64,000 bases of DNA. Source: Dromaius novaehollandiae. Taxonomy: Eukaryota; Chordata; Aves; Casuariiformes; Dromaiidae. The notes under the pieces are model-generated. The model saw only the letters and a program-made list of their open reading frames with translations. It was not told the origin of the DNA and made no database searches. Made by a program: the position numbers and the translations under genes. Below, piece by piece: positions 37,027 through 49,377 of the stretch (positions are counted from its first letter, which is position 1; each line of letters opens with the position of its first letter). The stretch lies in NCBI RefSeq assembly GCF_036370855.1, contig NC_088101.1, positions 65,657,559-65,721,558 of the forward strand, written 5' to 3'.

Positions 37027-38539
37027 TCAAATGAAACTTGTAGAGACTAAGAAGATTTTATATAACAACTTTATGCAGATTATTAATGAGACTTTTTCTG
37101 TGTTTATTAGGTCATTTAGACTGTGCGTGCTAGCATTATTGTACCTGGACTAATAAAAATCACTTTTTGTATTTTGATGATGCTGACAAGGTTTTAATTA
37201 GACTAACGACAAATTCTTAACTCCATGTGTAAGGTGTGTTGCCTGCACACTTTGTGTTGGCCATGACAAAATGTTGAATGCAATTCTACATTTGCATGAA
37301 ATGCATTGCTGGAGCCAAATCTCTGTGTTAGTCTCTATTTTTAGGATCTAAGGATCTAAATTAAAGAATCTATGGTGCCATACTCCAGCTCCTATTAAAT
37401 GACTTGTTTTTATTTCCTATTAATCATTAACATATATAAGCTATAAATCTTTATTGCCATTTAGGGCAAAATTCACTTAAATGGAGTCTTTTTCTGGAGG
37501 AATGATAACAATAAAAAATTGTGAAACTACTTTTGAGTCTCTTTTGGAAGGCATACCTGTCTCATGGGCAATTTTTTGAATAACGTGTGTGAATGCAAAT
37601 TCAGGTCAACTCATTCAAGTCTACCCATGACCATACATGGCCAAGAATCTGAAAACCTATTCCTAGAAGTCATGAAAATACAGAGAAATGCAGGACATCT
37701 AATCCTGTAGCTTGTGCAAATCAGTATAATTATTTTTAAAAGCAATTTCCTAAGGATACAGCCCAGGGATAGGCAATCTTCATTCGATGACTTCATTCAG
37801 TTTTGGCTCAGGAAGATCTTTTTGCATTCTTTCAGGTTTTGTTTTGCCTGTCTGTGTCTAAGCTATACAGTAAAGTAACTGTCAGAGGACAAGCTTCTTT
37901 CTTCATAAAAATAATTAATATTATTAACTTAGGTTTTTATGTACTGCAACTGCATAGTGTGTACTGCTGTACTGTGACTCTCTCTTTTCCTTATCTCATT
38001 GCTCAGCATAAAAGTCAATAACACACAGATGAGCCATTAAACAAAAGAAATGTGTAATTGTCGATGGAATTCTTTTTGAATTATAACTGAGTAATTGTGA
38101 GCAGAATCCTGTTCTGGGGACCAAATTAGTTGGTCTTGACTAGTGGCTAGATGAAAAGTGTGCAGGAACTAGATGATTAATTAATTACTATTTGCAATTC
38201 TTCTAAGATTCTTGCATAAACCATATTTTGCTGTGAAAGTGAGAAATATTATTATTTTTCTAAAATTATTTTTTTGCACAGAAGGCCAATATAAATCCAT
38301 CAAAGTACTATTTACCTGCTGTTTTGAGAATATTAAGGGCACGGACTCACATTCAAGTTGTCATAGCTTCAAAAGTTGAAGCTGGCCCTTATGTACCTGC
38401 TCTCAACTCACTGAAAATGCAATGTCACATAATTTACTTTAAATCTTTTTATTGAACCTTACATGAAATCATACTAACTTGTGTTCACTGTGGATTAATG
38501 ACATGTACGGGAACAACTAAAACAGCTCAGCTTACACTT

Positions 38540-38660
38540 AATATTTGGCTCCAAATTAAGACATCTCTAGGTGTCTACATATGGTACCCAAGCTCCTATC
38601 ATGATCAACTAGTCAATACAGTTAATAGGGTCTAAGGAGACATTCAGTTAACCTCAAAGT
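38540..38660. repeat. possible ancient amniote interspersed repeat
   Basis: TTTGGCTCCAAATTAAGACA, CTAGGTGTCTACATATGGTA and CCCAAGCTCC resemble the old sauropsid repeat built on 'taggagcctaaattaggtgtctaa' words. The resemblance continues more weakly to about 38900 (GGCATCTAG, GGCACATCTATG). It is too degraded to name. Confidence 0.3.
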
Positions 38661-39239
38661 AGACACCAACATTTGATTAACTGAATTGCTGTCTAGTGAT
38701 TGTTTTATCACAAGGCACAATTCACTTATCCAAGCACAGGCATCTAGTACCATCTGAGATGCTGTACAGTATCCTGTAGCTACTTAATGGTTCAGAAGCG
38801 CATGGGTCACCTATAGCTTTTGTGTCATATCTGCCTTCCTCACATGGATGTCTGAAGCATCTTAAGGCACATCTATGTTTAGGCAAATGAATCAAGTCCA
38901 TGGTCACTACTGAGACATGTTATTCATGAATCACTGAGATGAGCTAATCAGTAAAATCATTATGAAACTGCACCCTACATTAATTTGACTTGCTGTGAGA
39001 CAAAAATCTCTAAAATGCTTAAACAGTACATTTGGTACACCTGAAATTGTTTTCGATGTGTACTGCTCAATCAAGTCCATTTCTTCCTCCTCCAAATTAA
39101 AATAACATTGGATTTTGATTATGCAAATATTATTAGCAGAAGAGTGAAGATGGTGCATTTACAGAAAAACATGTAGGACATATATATGAAAGGATCATAG
39201 TGGCTATGTCTAATAAGCAATTCCAGAATGTCTCTCTGG

Positions 39240-39259
39240 AAAAAAAAAAAAAAAAAAAA
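39240..39259 (+). repeat. A20 homopolymer
   Basis: Uninterrupted run of 20 A; the lysine stretch in the overlapping short frame comes from it. Confidence 0.9.
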
Positions 39260-42200
39260 TCCACACAGATTAGCCTTCATCGATACTGTTCAGTTTTCTC
39301 ACCCTCCAAAACAGGATTATCACAACTGAGCTATACTAAGAATGGTCCAGGGCCTGTGTTAATTCCCACACCATGCTGGGAATTGGATGATACTAAAAGG
39401 TCTACCTTTTGCTGAGCTATTTAAATTCTCCTCTTAAGTGCAGATTTTAGCTTAGACATTGATTTCTCCTCTCTTCTGTAAGGTCCTGACATGTAGTTTG
39501 GATTTCAGTGGAGAATTCAACAGAGTTGAATTCTGAGCAACTGGAGTTGCTCAGATTTATATTAGCACAGAAACTGGTCCTTCGTATTTAATCTGAGTCT
39601 TCTCCCTCTTCATCAGGTCTCATGGAAGCCTTGCAACAGTCATTGGAAGCAACACTGCTTCAGCTAACGCGTCCAATATAGAAGACATTGTTTTTCCAAG
39701 AAACTGTCATGTTTTAACCCCCTGCCAGCATGGAAAGCTGTGGCTTGTGTGTGAAAACTAGAACATGAAGAGGCTCTTTAAACACAAAGTGAAAGGTTTT
39801 CTACTGTCACGTGAGAAGAAGGGGGGAGGCAGAGGAACCCCTAAAGAAAAGATTAAAGAAAAAATTAAAAGATAAAGAACTCCTAATTTATCTCCAGTCT
39901 GGGCATATTCTTTTTTTTCAATAAAAGGGTGAAGTGCAAGGAAAACAATAATTTATTCAAAGTAAGATAGCTAGGAACCATATTTAGTGTATTGTAAATA
40001 CAGCAGCTAAACTAGACATTTGAAAAACGCGTGCACTGAAAGTGAAGGACAATTCCTGAATCAGCTGTCACACTGATCATGTTCACAGAGAAATCACATA
40101 CTTCTGTTATGCAGTTCTTTCTCTTCCTATTGGATAATCTTTTATGTAAAGAAATGGAAAACAAAACTTAACCCTTCTGGCTTGAGCACAACCACTTTGG
40201 AACCACCAGGACTGTTATGAATTATCCCCAGCTTTCTGCTACTTTTCTTTCCAATTGTAACATGGCTGTTTGTCAATTCCTGAAACATCTTGGAATAAAT
40301 ATAAATAGTGTATATGTCTGCAAGTGTTTTTTCTGCAGATTTGTAATTACTAATGCATTTAGCTAGATCACTAGTTTCACAGTGGTAGCACTTCCCACAT
40401 CTAAAGAAGGTAGATTATATATCTTCTCACTCCCTATCCAGTCTTCAGAATGATCCAGGGAAGATTGATTCTGAGTCAATAATACTTTAGAGCTTTAAAC
40501 TGTATTCAGGTGCAACAGCCTTCAAAGAATAGTCTTGCAGAGGCAAGCAGCTGGAATACAACAGTACTGTAGAGTGGTGTTGTAGGACAGAGTTGTGATT
40601 TACATAAACATGTCAACATCAGATATTTGGTCTGGGACATTAACATGTAAAATTCAGTTTATGGACCGTATAGACATTTTCCACAGAAGAGTAAAGATCT
40701 TTTACCTCCCAAGGGCATCTTTGTCTGACTGAATGAGTCTGAGCTCTCTCTTTCAATGAAAACCACAGGGAAACTCAAATAGCAATGAACTAACAAGAAC
40801 CATGTAATGGGGAATAAGTTACTAGCCCATTTTTCATGTATTCCTCAAAGGAAGTACTCTTACTTGTGCAAATTGGTTTAGGAGTATTTTAAGGGAGCCT
40901 ATTTGTTACGTTCAAAATCTTGTTTACAAGCAAAGCCACGCCATACATATCAAGCCAAGAATTTATTGTTAGCATAATTGAAATCTTAAGAGTCTAACCC
41001 AAGAATCATTATTAGTCCAGATATAATCATGACAGAAAAAAAGAATACTGCTATACGAAGTCTCATTGAAGGTTACACACACACATCTTAGTTTTGACCC
41101 ACTTTCCAGGTATAATGATCAGCTCCTCAGCTTCCACTGCTCCTCTGGGTCCTTAGATGAGTGGCTTCAACCATGTCACTGGCATCTCTAGTTCTTTGCT
41201 GGGAGGAATATAATGATGACGGTCACTTCTTCCTCTTCCTCGGTTCTCCCTCCCTCCCCCCATCCAGGATCTATTTGTGGTCATTTTTATATATTTGCTT
41301 TATGCTTTTATCCCTTGCTTTTTCTTCATTGGTCTGCAAATCTGTCCAGTTACATGCAATTTGACAATACAGAGTGCCTTTTACGGACATTAGATACCTT
41401 TTCTTTGCCTTTGTCACTCCTAAAAACCAGTGTTGTCCTGCTCCGGGACTGTATATCTTTAACTGACCTTTGGTGGCCTCTGGTTATAGCCACGGGATCT
41501 TCAGTGCCAAGCCTGCACTCCATTTCCTAGCATCCTCCCACGCCTGTGCTCTACATCACATCTGGTGTCTTAACAGCTCAAGGCTTCTGCTGTTATACCA
41601 GGTCTGTATTTCCACACTGCACCATTTTGTTGGAGTCACAACTACATCATTCTGCACATAATAACAACTTGTTACTACTATTATCTAAAATTATGGTTGT
41701 ACCATATAGTGATAAGCAAAACTAAAACAAATTAGCCATAACACCTGGTCATATTTAAAAATTCCTGTTACAGCTAAACCAAGTGAAAACAAAGCTGCAG
41801 GCAGGTCAATAAAAGTTCAGACAAAGTAAGCATGACAAGCTTTAGTCCTGAGGCCTTGCAAACTCGGTGCAAAGCCTGTGGATTGTTACTAGCAGTGTCA
41901 ATACTGTATTCCAGGGCTACATGGTTGCATGTTTGAGTTTGCATTGAGATATATAACTGTGCTCTTAGCGCTGGTTGCTGCATTTCAGTTAAGAGTTAAT
42001 AAGTAATTAGGGAGAGGTAAGGGAAGAGCCCAAGTTGGTATGCCTTGTAGAAGTATGAAGATTTTGGAGCAGAGTTACTGAAGGGGCATACTGCAGGATA
42101 TACCTTAATACTTGCAGTTTTTGTTAGAAACGTCTGTGTGTTGGCTATTACTTTGAACTATGTGGATGTTCTTGCAATGGATTTCAAATGCTAATATAGA

Positions 42201-42442
42201 TATGACAAAAGCAGATCTGATGATATCCCAGGTCAGGTCCATAGGTCCAGACCAGTATCTACATAGCAATGTGGCTATTGCCCACCTCAATTCTTGTTTA
42301 ACAAAGACTTTCTTCAACCGGTAACCAGATAAGCCTACTTAAGCTTGCAGGATTTTGCTTCATGAGTCTATGGACTTACCATAGAGTCAAACATTATTAA
42401 CCACAGATCCAGAATTAGCATCTTTTAAACAGAATGTATAAA

Positions 42443-42497
42443 ATATATTATAATTACATACTATATTATAATTAAATACTATATATTATAAATATAG
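42443..42497 (+). repeat. AT-rich tandem repeat, 18-20-bp unit, about 2.8 copies
   Basis: ATATATTATAATTACATACT (42443-42462), ATATTATAATTAAATACT (42463-42480) and the partial ATATATTATAAATATAG (42481-42497) are successive copies of one unit. Confidence 0.8.
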
Positions 42498-45060
42498 AGA
42501 GATATATACATGCTTTTCTTTTTACCCACAGACCTTTGAAATACTGCTCAAAAATAAAAACACAGGTAGGTATCAGATTTTTCAAATCATTTGGAAAAAT
42601 ATTGTCTTTACCAACAAGCACACAGTCTTACAAAGAGACTATAAGGGCAGCAAAAATGGAAAATATATAAGGTTAGCATCCTTTTATAGGACAGTCATAA
42701 TCATCTCAATATGCCAACTTTTAATTTTAGCAATTTCTGATGTTTGTGTTTCATATACATCTGACTTTATATGTGAGTTGTTTGAGTTTCTAACTGTTAT
42801 CACTACGGAAAATTAATATGAACTCAAATCTTAAGAGGTTTTTGCAAGATCATTTTCAGCTTAAAGTCTCTGACCAGAATGATAGAAATGATATAAAGTA
42901 TGTATGTAAAATTTATGTGTATATAATATAATCATTATTTCTTTTACGTATCTTACAGTGCTAGAATAAAATTATTTGTATGCAATGTGTGTGTATTATG
43001 CATGGATTACTGAGCAAATGTTGATGTTCCAGGGAAATCACAGAAATAACTGACAGTCTAATCAAACGAGTTTGGAAAATATCTCCCACTACAGTTTTGT
43101 GATTTGACTTGGCATAGCTTCAGCTGCCTATTCACACTCATGCAAACAATGTTTATGATTTCATTATAGTCTATGGTTGCTAAAAAAGATAAAAGATACA
43201 GGTAAATATCAGTGTAACATTTTTGATACATTAATTTTAGGATAATAAAACTTCCTCAATGTAAGTATTTTTTGAATGAAAAAGCAAGATACATATTTTG
43301 TCCATTATTATTAGAATTCTAAGACAGTTTTTATATTCAAACCACATGATGAAATATGAAAAGTTGTATGAAAAATTAAATACTAGGAACATGAAAACTT
43401 TTAACATATTTGATTTTACCTGTTGCTCCATGAAAGACAGAGTTACTGGTCAACTTGTGAACATTTTAATGTATTCTTAATTTTGCAAGAATGTTTGATA
43501 AATCTAGAGAAGACTTTTATTTTTGGCTACACATAGCAATATGTCCTTCTGCAGACTGTCTACAAAGCATTCAAAAGATTCTTTACTTTTGTTCCCCCAT
43601 TACAAAGAAAGTGTATGACACTACCTGAGCTGGAGCTTTTATTGTTAAGTTCACTTCTTTTATTAAATAAATATTCTCTTTTCATTACCATAAGTATTAC
43701 TATAGTTATCACCTTGAAAGAGCTATATCTAGACATGCATCATGGAGGACAATACTAATCAATGCTGGCAGTAGATGATAAAGAATTTCTATTTGTATTT
43801 GCCCATACATGGCTGGATTCTGGATCCAGTCCAGATTCTAGACATGTCAAGGCTTTTCTGGACTTTTCCTCATTTTACCATTTCACTATCATATAAAATT
43901 CAGATTACATTAGATGAACATCACAAAGATTACACTGAAACACAGAAAATTAGGGAAAAGCAACATATAGAATTCTTGTGCAAATGTAATGCAGCTTTTG
44001 TGAGTGTGCATATTATAGCCCTTTGACGATATGCTCACATATCACATGTCCCTTAGAACATCCCTCATTCAGTTCTCATGACAGATGGTGTTCTCTTAAT
44101 ATTCAATATTCACTTTTGTAGTCATTATTCACTAAGCTATCTTGCTTTATTTACAATATAATATTCAAAACCTTTCACTGACAACAGATTTACCACCACT
44201 TAAAAGACTTTGGTGTTATCAATATTCATGTTTTACACAAAAATTGATTCATTTATATGCATTCGTTTTGAGTGTTTGCCTATGAGAGAAAACAATATTA
44301 GTATTTTTTATTATAATAGTCAATCATAGCAAAATCTGAAAAAGTATTAAGCTGAAATGTAACCAATAATTTTGGTGCCCAGTAGGACTGTATATTCAAC
44401 ATATTGAACATTATGTAGTATCTATATATAAATCACAGCTTTTACAGTCCTCTGTTACAAAGCAGATGCTCAGAACGTTTGTAGTTGAGGATCCAGGATC
44501 TCAAGCTGGACAAACAAGCAAAAAAAGAAACACCTCAATACTGAAAATTTCCCTTATTAAAGTACAAAATGAGTCAGTGGTACAGAAAAAGTAGAACACA
44601 ATTTCATGAAGTGCAACTGTCAACTTCCTTTTCTTTTTCCATAATTTCCAGTTTCATTCACAGTTCACCTTCAAGTTTTTCAAAAGTGATATATTCAGTA
44701 TACATTAATCTCTCTTATTACACAGCCATGATTCATCCAAAAGCTGCATGCACTATGATTGTCAAAATAGATATATAATCAAATAATTTAAAATGTCATC
44801 ATGATCCATTGAACTATCTGCCAAACTAAAATTGGATAGACAGTTTAATTCTGATGGTTTTGTCTTTTTGGTGCTGAATGATGTACATTACTGAAGTGAT
44901 CTTAAGGTCCCTTTTGTGTCAGATGGAGAGATCATAATTTCTTCAGGGTCAGGAGGGTTTTTTGTTTGCTTTTAACTATTTTCCCAGGCTTTTAAGAAAG
45001 ATATTGAAAAAATGTAACTTTAATAACATCCATCATGTGCTAGTATAAATACAAACATGT

Positions 45061-45561
45061 TTGGTGGAAAACAAGTTAACCATGAGCCAGCAATGTGCCC
45101 TTGTGGCCAAGAAGGCCAATAGTATCCTGGGGTGCATTAGGAAGAGTGTTGCCAGCAGGTCAAGGGAGGTGATCCTCCTCCTCTACTCAGCCCTGGTGAG
45201 GCCACATCTGGAGTGCTGTGTCCAATTCTGGGCTCCCAGTTTCTGAAGGGAGGATGTAAAGAGGATGAGGCCAGACTCTTTTCAGTGATGCCCAGCAACA
45301 GGACAAGAGGCAACAGGCACAAACGGAAACACAGGAAGTTCCATCTAAATATGAGGAAAAACTTCTTGACTGTGAGGGTGACAGAGCACTGGTGCAGGTT
45401 GCCCAGAGATGTTGTGGAGTCTCCTTCTCTGGAGATATTCAAAACCTGCCTGGATGCAATCCTGTGCAACGTGCTGTGGGTGACCCTGTTTGAGCAGGGC
45501 AGTTGGACTAGATGATCTCCAGACGTGCCTTCCAACTTCAACCATTCTGTGATTCTGTGAT
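45061..45561 (+). mobile_element. CR1 LINE fragment, sense, 3' end intact, internal deletion
   Basis: A well-preserved CR1 copy: AACCATGAGCCAGCAATGTG, CCAATAGTATCCTGGGGTGC, GTGAGGCCACATCTGGAGTG, GGAAGTTCCATCTAAATATG, GTTGCCCAGAGATGTTGTGG, TGGACTAGATGATCTCCAGA and the terminal ATTCTGTGATTCTGTGAT. It is 5'-truncated at about 45061, as most CR1 copies are. At 45240/45241 the text jumps from CAATTCTGGGCTCCCAGT to TTCTGAAGGGAGGATGTAAA, skipping about 200 bases of the usual element (the '...gagaaggctgag...' part). The 61- and 100-codon plus frames are remnants of the C-terminal ORF2 or 3' region, and the minus frames are shadows. Confidence 0.95.
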
Positions 45562-45851
45562 GGTTTATCAGCAGAGTTCAAAACACTAAAAAGTGTGTCT
45601 TTTGAGAAAGTAATGGAATCAATAGTAATTGCAGGTTGTTATCTTCCTCTGGGCCTGGGCTGGTACTCCTTTTTTTTTTTCAGTAGCTCTCACAGATTAT
45701 TTTTTGATACAAGGGAAATGAGAGTCTTCATTAATTTGGGTTTTATTCTGCAGAGGCATGTTCCAGTAGCAGCAAACTCTAATGCATGCCTGTCCTATGC
45801 TTGACTTCTTCAGTTCCATCCAATTTGCCTCAATATTTGCTCCATTCTTCT

Positions 45852-45866
45852 TCTCTCTCTCTCTCT
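45852..45866 (+). repeat. short (CT)n repeat
   Basis: TCTCTCTCTCTCTCT, a short simple repeat between two CR1 copies. Confidence 0.8.
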
Positions 45867-45915
45867 TTTATTTTTAGTTTTAAACACAATCTCAATATTT
45901 TTATTCATAAAACTG

Positions 45916-46300
45916 CAGAATCACAGAATAGATGAGGTTAGAAGATTGGAGATTATCTAATCTAACCCCATGCTCAAAGCAAAGTCTCCCAGAGCAGGTT
46001 GCTCAGGTCTATGTCCAGTTAGGTTCTCAATATCTCCAAGGATGGAGACTCTACAACCTCTCCAGGCAACGTTTCAGTGTTCAATCACCCTCACAGTAAT
46101 TTTTTTCTTATATTTTAACAGAATTTCTTGTATTTCAGTTTGTACCCATTGCCTCTTGTGCTGTCACACTGGATACTGCTGAAGAGTCTGGCTCCTTCTT
46201 CTGAACTTCATCCGATCAGGTGTTTATACACATGGATGAAATTCCCCATAAGCTATCTCTTCTCCAGGCTAAACAATGCTCTTCCAGCCACTCCTCTTCC
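45916..46300 (-). mobile_element. CR1 LINE fragment, antisense, 3' end present
   Basis: Begins CAGAATCACAGAATAGATGA (complement of the CR1 3' terminus), then GAGATTATCTAATCTAACCC, GGATGGAGACTCTACAACCT, TTGTACCCATTGCCTCTTGT and CTCTTCTCCAGGCTAAACAA. It is more diverged than the copy at 45061. The match fades after about 46300 and a diverged continuation is possible. It lies 354 bp from the sense copy and in opposite orientation. Confidence 0.9.
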
Positions 46301-48906
46301 AAGTCAAAGTCCCATTCCCTGCCAGCCTCAGTTGTATCTGTATCGCTTTTCTAGTGTTCTCAGAAAATACAGCAGTGTCTTTGTCGAGTTAAGTTCACAT
46401 TTCAGCCCCTAGTCCACTGCCTTTCTTAGCAAGCCATTAATAGTTTATCTATTGAGAATCCTTATTCGATACCTTTTTCCCTCCCCAGGCAACCTACACA
46501 ATTGTTGTCTCTTTTTGCATATATAATGGAAATTTGCTACAGATCCTTTGCCAGATCATGTTCATTCATCCTTTAAAGGAAAGGAAAATTAATTTACACT
46601 CATTTCAGAAAACTGGTTCCCATTACAAATCTTTTGGTCTAGTCCTCCATTTCCACATCCCAGCGTAGTGCTCCCTTCCTGAATTCATCTAGCTCCTCAT
46701 TACCTCTCACTACCTCAGTTTTCTTTCTTCCCTCCAGCCTTGGCTCCCAGTCTCAGTCTCTTGACATAACTGTTTTCAGTTTTTTCTCTTCTAAGAGCTT
46801 CAGGTGTTTTTCAACAGTAAGCTCAACTGTACCCAACTCACTTCTCTATCAGTGAGCAGAAGTATCTTTTCACTTTTATTTTTTCATTGCCCAATGGTCC
46901 TTTTGTTTCTATTACATTGTTACAGAAAGCTTTCTTCTCTCTGGTGATTGAATGACAATAAAGAATAAAACTCAGTCACTGTGAATTTTCAATAGCATTA
47001 AACATTTTTGTGGACTTTCAAACTTAGAAAAATGTTTCACATAAAGTTGACATTCGTTGTTAAATTTCAAGTAGCTTTGACAAAGTTTTAGAAACTGACT
47101 GACATGCTCTCAAGAAATAGGGACCAGAACAAAATAGTCTGCCAGTCTCATTTAGATAAACACATTATGAACTGTCTGAAATACTTCAGGAAATACAAAC
47201 ATCTAGTATTGAGAAGTTCACCCTATATATTTTATATATGCCAAAGTTCCAAGCAAGAAAAAAAGTCTTTAACAAGTCAATAAATTCACAATAGCTAGCA
47301 TCTCTACTCCCCCCTAATTGTATGATTTTGATCTAAAAGGACAGTATAATCCTCAATAAAACAGCAGTCATTGCTGTCCTAAATTGTTTTAACCATGTTA
47401 AAACACACAATGCATATGTATACCCAAATATATGAAAAGGCAAGTTTTCAGAAATTAAAGAGCCTGAGAAAAGGAGATTCATCAGAATATTATTTAGAGA
47501 AAAGATGTGTTTGGCTAGATGTACAACATCACAGATAGAGAAAAATATTTGTGCAGATGTAAGAACCAACTCTTAGGAAATGAAGGAATGGATAACACAA
47601 ATACAGTCCTGGATGTGAGCTTTTCAATTAATTAAGCAATGAAAGGAGTTGAATGTTGTCCTTGTTATTTGCTGTATTTGTGCTCAACCCCCCTCCCCCG
47701 CATTTATACATTCTTGCAAATAAACAGAATTATATCACAGATGCTCAAATCTGTCACTGCTTCTTAACAGGAAAAAATCTAAGATCTGAAAATTTAGGAA
47801 AACATTTGAATCAAAAAAGATACTTTTAATCACGTTATATAACTAACTAACTTAATAGAATAAATGGTTTTTTTTCCAGACATATTTTTTTAGTTAGAAA
47901 CTTCTATGTTTTTTCTATTCTTAATGTCTGTGCAGACTGAAGGGTAGTATTTCAGATTAACATTTTTGATGGTTTTGAATATCTGAGTAATTGATATTTA
48001 TTATATTTTGCCTTGTTTTGTTTTCTTCAGCAGCTGACATTTGAGAAATATCTCTCTTGATGTAGAAAATTAATGAGACAACAAGCAAAAATGAATCTGG
48101 TTATGGTTATAATGATAACATACTGACTAATAACCAATAGGATAAAGTTGCCAAACAAAAATTACAAACAATTTTGAGATCCAATCTGCTCTAATTTATA
48201 CTGGTCTTGTAGTGATTGTATTGATCTCACTGCACTTGATTTACTAACATGTTAAGAAGAAATATTTTCCATCAGACTCTGTAAGATACGCAGTAGAGAG
48301 CAATATCAGCTTTGAATCCTAGACCAAATATGATAAACTTGTTATTACAAAGGAACATGCTGAGCAGGATGTTGCATTGTTCTACACAGCGAATGGTTGC
48401 ACCACAGCCACCCTGAGGAATAACAGTGGATAGAGTGCTCGTACTTAGAGACCTGACCTCCTATTGCCAACTCCTTTATTCAGGCTGCATGAGAAGAGAG
48501 AAGCAAACATACTTAATGACATTTCTTTTAATAAGAAGAGTAAGCACCTCCATGGATCATAGCATGTATGTTCTAAAAGAAAATCTGTGTATATAGAGAA
48601 AAAATTTTTCTTGCAGACTCCATGGGGAAGGAAGCCATAAAAAAGGAAAAAAGATGAAAACTTTGATTGTGTCTGTTAGAGATTATTTTCTGTTGGATAT
48701 AATGAATTTCTAGCTTAGAGGAAACAGAACACCAAGATTTGAAACATGTATAAGTTCATGTTTTCTAAGTAGTCAGCCTCTTTTGATTAGAGATTAGAAG
48801 TTTCCAACTAAGTTTAATGTAATGTTTTAAAGACTTGGCTTTGTTATGTTTATCAGCTTGAAGTATTACAGGGTTATGACATTGTTTCCAGAATTCAGGG
48901 ATAATA
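46301..48906. other. AT-rich DNA, no gene seen
   Basis: Pyrimidine-rich on the plus strand to about 46860, then AT-rich unique DNA. No gene or further named repeat is supported. Confidence 0.5.
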
Positions 48907-49377
48907 TCACAGAACCACACAGAGTCACAGAACAGCTGAGTTTGGAAGGGACCACTGGAGATCATCTGGTCCAATCACCCTGGTCAAAGCAGGGTCACCC
49001 AGAGCAAATTGCCCAGAACCCCGTCTAGATTGCTTTGGAGTATCTCCAAGGATGGAGACCCCACAGCTTCTCTGGACAACCTTCTTCTAGCGCTTGATCA
49101 TCCTCAGACTGAAAAAGTGTTTTTGTGTTCAAAGGAATTTCCTGTGTTTCTGTTTCAGCTTGTGCCCATTGCCTCATCCTGCCACTGAACACCACTGAGA
49201 GGAATCTGGCTCCATCTTCTTCACTTCCCTCCATCAGGTTTTTACACATATTGATAAGATCCCCCCCGAGCCTGCCCTTCTCCAGGCTGAACAGTCCCAG
49301 CTCTCTCAGCATCTCATATGTCAGCTGCTCCAGTCCCTTAATCATCTTTCTGGCTCTTTACTGGACTCTCTCCAGTA
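48907..49377 (-). mobile_element. CR1 LINE fragment, antisense, well preserved
   Basis: Begins with imperfect 8-mer repeats (TCACAGAACCACACAGAGTC, ACAGAACAGCTG), then TTTGGAAGGGACCACTGGAG, ATCATCTGGTCCAATCACCC, CTCCAAGGATGGAGACCCCA, CCCATTGCCTCATCCTGCC, GATCCCCCCCGAGCCTGCCC, TTCTCCAGGCTGAACAGTCC, CAGCTGCTCCAGTCCCTTAA and CTGGACTCTCTCCAGTA. It runs without an obvious gap from the 3' end to a 5' truncation at about 49377 and looks like the least rearranged CR1 copy in the window. The 102- and 106-codon frames inside it are retrotransposon-derived. Confidence 0.95.

Larger units (their letters stand above)
37027..45060. other. AT-rich DNA, no gene supported
   Basis: About 8 kb with only short unrecognised frames. 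The part at about 41100-41660 is pyrimidine-rich and less AT-rich, with overlapping plus-strand frames (41213-41530, 105 codons) lacking any known domain. Simple repeats at 39240-39259 and 42443-42497 are listed separately. Confidence 0.5.

Noticed and set aside
39715..39860. Possible start of an avian LTR (TGTCATGTTTTAACCCCCTG)
   Set aside because: The first 20 bases recall an avian LTR start, but I found no matching end, target duplication or further similarity.
41101..41661. Pyrimidine-rich region with three overlapping plus frames as an exon cluster
   Set aside because: The frames overlap in different phases, no protein domain is recognisable and no consistent splice-site pattern was found.
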